Below, piece after piece: positions 62,412 to 64,000 of a stretch of 64,000 nt of DNA. The translations under genes and the position numbers were made by a program. This DNA is from Candidatus Cloacimonadota bacterium. GTDB taxonomy: Bacteria; Cloacimonadota; Cloacimonadia; Cloacimonadales; JAJBBL01. Below the pieces are notes generated by a model that was not told the DNA's origin, did not search any database, and saw only the letters and a list, made by a program, of their open reading frames with translations. Each line of letters opens with the position of its first letter. Positions within the stretch are counted from its first letter, which is position 1. The stretch lies in the NCBI GenBank assembly GCA_019429305.1, contig JAHYIR010000006.1:1-64000 (forward strand), written 5' to 3'.

Positions 62412-62765
62412 TTATTTATCTTCCTGTAATGTTGAATGCAATGAATGGTAAATTACAGTAAAACATCTGTCAAGATCACTGTTTATTTCTTGCCATCCTG
62501 CTTCTGAGGCATTATCTTTAGCTAAGATCACTGCTGAGATTTTATTTGGAATCTTATTGTTATTCTGATTTAAATATGCTTTGATTCTTCGCCTTAATTT
62601 GTTGCGAAGAACAGCGTTACCTACTTTTCCGCGTACTACGATACCAATGGATGATTCTTCTACTCCGGTATCGAGTCTGTATAACACAGAAAAAAATTCT
62701 CCCTGCACTTTGCAGTGATCTCTGTAAATACTCTGATATTCAGAACTCTTTTTAATGAACCGCAT
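62412..62765 (-). CDS. rnpA: Ribonuclease P protein component
   Basis: 117 residues, the protein subunit that helps the P RNA cut tRNA leaders. The basic RNR-type helix is seen in GNAVLRNKLRRRIKAYL and the FSVLYRLDTG strand before it. It starts five bases after rpmH ends. The P RNA gene is not in this window. Confidence 0.95.
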   Translation of the reverse strand: MRFIKKSSEYQSIYRDHCKVQGEFFSVLYRLDTGVEESSIGIVVRGKVGNAVLRNKLRRRIKAYLNQNNNKIPNKISAVILAKDNASEAGWQEINSDLDRCFTVIYHSLHSTLQEDK

Positions 62766-62769
62766 CTGC

Positions 62770-62904
62770 TCATACGGTTAAGATTTTTCTTCCTTTTGCG
62801 CGACGTCTTTTGAGTACTAAACGTCCACCACGGGTTGCCATACGACTACGGAAACCGTGCTTATTACAGCGCTTTCTGTTATGCGGTTGATATGTCCTTT
62901 TCAT
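62770..62904 (-). CDS. rpmH: Ribosomal protein L34
   Basis: The 44-residue minus-strand frame reads [20 protein letters not shown] then [24 protein letters not shown], an unmistakable L34. The family usually has RKR(K/S)R/THGFR; here it is [17 protein letters not shown] lies ahead of the ATG. It heads the rpmH-rnpA-yidD-yidC-jag run. Confidence 0.98.
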   Translation of the reverse strand: MKRTYQPHNRKRCNKHGFRSRMATRGGRLVLKRRRAKGRKILTV

Positions 62905-63133
62905 CGCTCAACTCCTTTCTAATTCAATACGTTAATTATTTATCTAACTCTCTGCTATTCTCTTATTTTACAGTGAATTACAAGAAATTAACATTTAGTT
63001 TCTCTGTCAAGCACAAACGATATCTTATCTGAGATGACCGATCTCAATCAGATTGATTAGATGAAAGATTCACTAATATTATACTAATTTTACCTGAGGT
63101 TTTTCCTGATTCTCAAACTTCATTAAATCTCAC

Positions 63134-63146
63134 ACCTACGGTAGGT
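63134..63146. promoter_or_regulatory. 13-base palindrome, possible operator for kdd
   Basis: ACCTAC-G-GTAGGT is perfectly symmetric around one base and sits 21 bases upstream of the TTGACA at 63167. Its position suits a regulator controlling the lysine fermentation gene. Short palindromes also occur by chance. Confidence 0.35.
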
Positions 63147-63166
63147 TTATCAGTAAAGGATTTAAG

Positions 63167-63195
63167 TTGACACAGTAAGTGATAAAGAAAAATTA
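63167..63195 (+). promoter_or_regulatory. Possible promoter for kdd
   Basis: TTGACA (63167-63172) followed after 17 bases by AAATTA (63190-63195). The -35 is perfect and the spacing ideal; the -10 is weak. It is 35 bases upstream of the start. Confidence 0.4.
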
Positions 63196-63229
63196 AGTTA
63201 GTGAAAAACAAGAAAAAAATGGAGGAATT

Positions 63230-64000
63230 ATGAAATCAGGTGGCAACAGATATGGAACTCACAGAGTAATAGAGCCAAAAGGAGTTTTACCACAACCGGC
63301 AAGAGTGCTGAATAATGACATGACAGAGATCTGGGATAATGAAATGAAGATTGATGTTATCAGATTGAATATCGATTCGGCTTCTTTTCACCAGATCAAG
63401 ACCAAATTGGAGAAACAGGGATATACCGATTTAGAAAAGGTGTTTGCCGATCATGTAATTGATTTAACAAACAGAACCGGCAAGCATAAGAATGAAGATA
63501 CCGGTTCAGGTGGAATGCTCATAGGTAGAGTAGCTGAGATCGGACCATTGTTTGAGATGAAGGATAAGGTAGAAGTAGGAGATAAAGTAGCAACTCTCGT
63601 ATCTTTATCATTAACCCCTTTAAAAGTCAGAAGAGTAAAGAAAGTCTATTTAGATAAGGATCAGGTTGATATTGAAGGCGAAGCAATTCTCTTTAGTTCA
63701 GGTGTTTATGCGAAGTTACCGTCTGATATGGATGAGAATCTGGCGCTTTCTGTTCTCGATGTAGCCGGAGCACCGGCTCAGGTTGAAAGATTAGTCAAGC
63801 CGGGAGACAGTGTAGTTATTATCGGAGCACACGGGAAATCTGGAGTGTTATGTAATGCTATTGCAAAAGAAAAAGCAGGAAGTTCAGGTACGGTGATCGG
63901 AGTAGTAAGAAAAGAGTCATATATCCCTATTTGTAAAGAGACAGGTTGTGATCAGATAGTTATAGCCGATGCAACAGATGCTTTGGCTATTCATCAGGGA
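63230..64000 (+). CDS. kdd: L-erythro-3,5-diaminohexanoate dehydrogenase (partial, right end cut by window)
   Basis: Open without a stop for 257 codons from an ATG preceded by GGAGG. The protein opens KSGGNRYGTHRVIEPKGVLP and has DLTNRTGKHKNEDTGSGGML, LDVAGAPAQVERLV and the nucleotide loop VVIIGAHGKSG (about residue 197), all typical of Kdd, a zinc-free medium-chain dehydrogenase. It oxidises 3,5-diaminohexanoate in lysine fermentation (Kam-Kdd-Kce-Kal pathway). About 90 residues are missing beyond 64000. Further lysine-fermentation genes are expected just outside the window. Confidence 0.93.
   Translation, partial: MKSGGNRYGTHRVIEPKGVLPQPARVLNNDMTEIWDNEMKIDVIRLNIDSASFHQIKTKLEKQGYTDLEKVFADHVIDLTNRTGKHKNEDTGSGGMLIGRVAEIGPLFEMKDKVEVGDKVATLVSLSLTPLKVRRVKKVYLDKDQVDIEGEAILFSSGVYAKLPSDMDENLALSVLDVAGAPAQVERLVKPGDSVVIIGAHGKSGVLCNAIAKEKAGSSGTVIGVVRKESYIPICKETGCDQIVIADATDALAIHQG

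Larger units (their letters stand above)
62905..63229. other. Divergent intergenic region between rpmH and kdd
   Basis: These 325 bases have no gene. In many bacteria this position next to rpmH is occupied by dnaA or the replication origin; I see no DnaA-box cluster (TTATCCACA-like) here. It contains a 13-base palindrome at 63134-63146, a promoter-like pair at 63167-63195 and a GGAGG ribosome site at 63221-63225 for kdd. A TTGACA on the minus strand (63010-63005) has no good -10. Confidence 0.55.

Noticed and set aside
62905-63229. Replication origin next to rpmH
   Set aside because: No cluster of DnaA-box-like nonamers and no dnaA gene in the window.

Overview
The window is an A+T-rich, gene-dense bacterial chromosome segment holding 47 protein genes and one tRNA. 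The best taxonomic guess is a Cloacimonadota (WWE1, Candidatus Cloacimonas-like) anaerobe of the FCB group. This is an inference from combined traits: a SprA-type Type IX secretion (T9SS) translocon with T9SS C-terminal sorting domains, a Bacteroidetes-like short primary sigma factor, many lipoproteins and outer-membrane barrels, and amino-acid fermentation genes (3,5-diaminohexanoate dehydrogenase, indolepyruvate:ferredoxin oxidoreductase, phosphate butyryl/acetyltransferase). No respiratory genes, rRNA, CRISPR array, insertion sequence or prophage is visible.

Layout. 1-632 is non-coding with a degenerate dispersed repeat. A tRNA-Arg(CCU) on the minus strand is followed by a plus-strand run (797-7397): asd, an M20 amidohydrolase, acylphosphatase, a LysM/M23 peptidase, a MerR regulator, a sigma-70 factor, ptb, rlmH and cdd. 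iorAB follows at 7705-9885. A long, tightly packed minus-strand run (21994 down to 9912) then reads, in transcription order: M23 peptidase, thiN, xseB, ispA, dut, nadA, trmN6, a divergent FtsE/FtsX pair, pgsA, a DUF4837-like lipoprotein, an outer-membrane protein, a TPR lipoprotein, a small membrane protein and a DUF58 protein. A consensus-like promoter precedes it.

From 22463 the plus strand carries a secreted peptidylarginine deiminase with a T9SS tail, coaX, the 2099-residue SprA translocon, mfd, an MsbA-type ABC exporter, pyrG and an MscS channel. Repeats lie between the last three. The minus strand from 53140 down to 41515 holds a WecA/MraY-like transferase, an RNase Z-like hydrolase, three envelope proteins, a UvrD helicase, a PorV/PorQ-like barrel, dxr and comEC. 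A second T9SS cargo protein, obgE and dprA are on the plus strand. Then, on the minus strand, come dinB, hup, a metallo-hydrolase and the conserved rpmH-rnpA-yidD-yidC-jag cluster. The window ends inside kdd of lysine fermentation.

How the genes fit together. SprA, the PorV/PorQ-like barrel and two sorting-domain cargos show that this organism exports proteins by T9SS. One cargo keeps every catalytic and substrate-anchoring residue I can recall from the Porphyromonas gingivalis virulence deiminase PPAD. IorAB, Ptb and Kdd point to growth on amino acids (aromatics, lysine). ThiN makes the thiamine diphosphate that IorA needs. The intergenic regions hold at least four repeat types: a 108-bp tandem/MITE-like unit, a REP-like hairpin at two sites, a 'CCTGAGTG...TATCGAA' element at two sites, and a heptanucleotide array abutting comEC.
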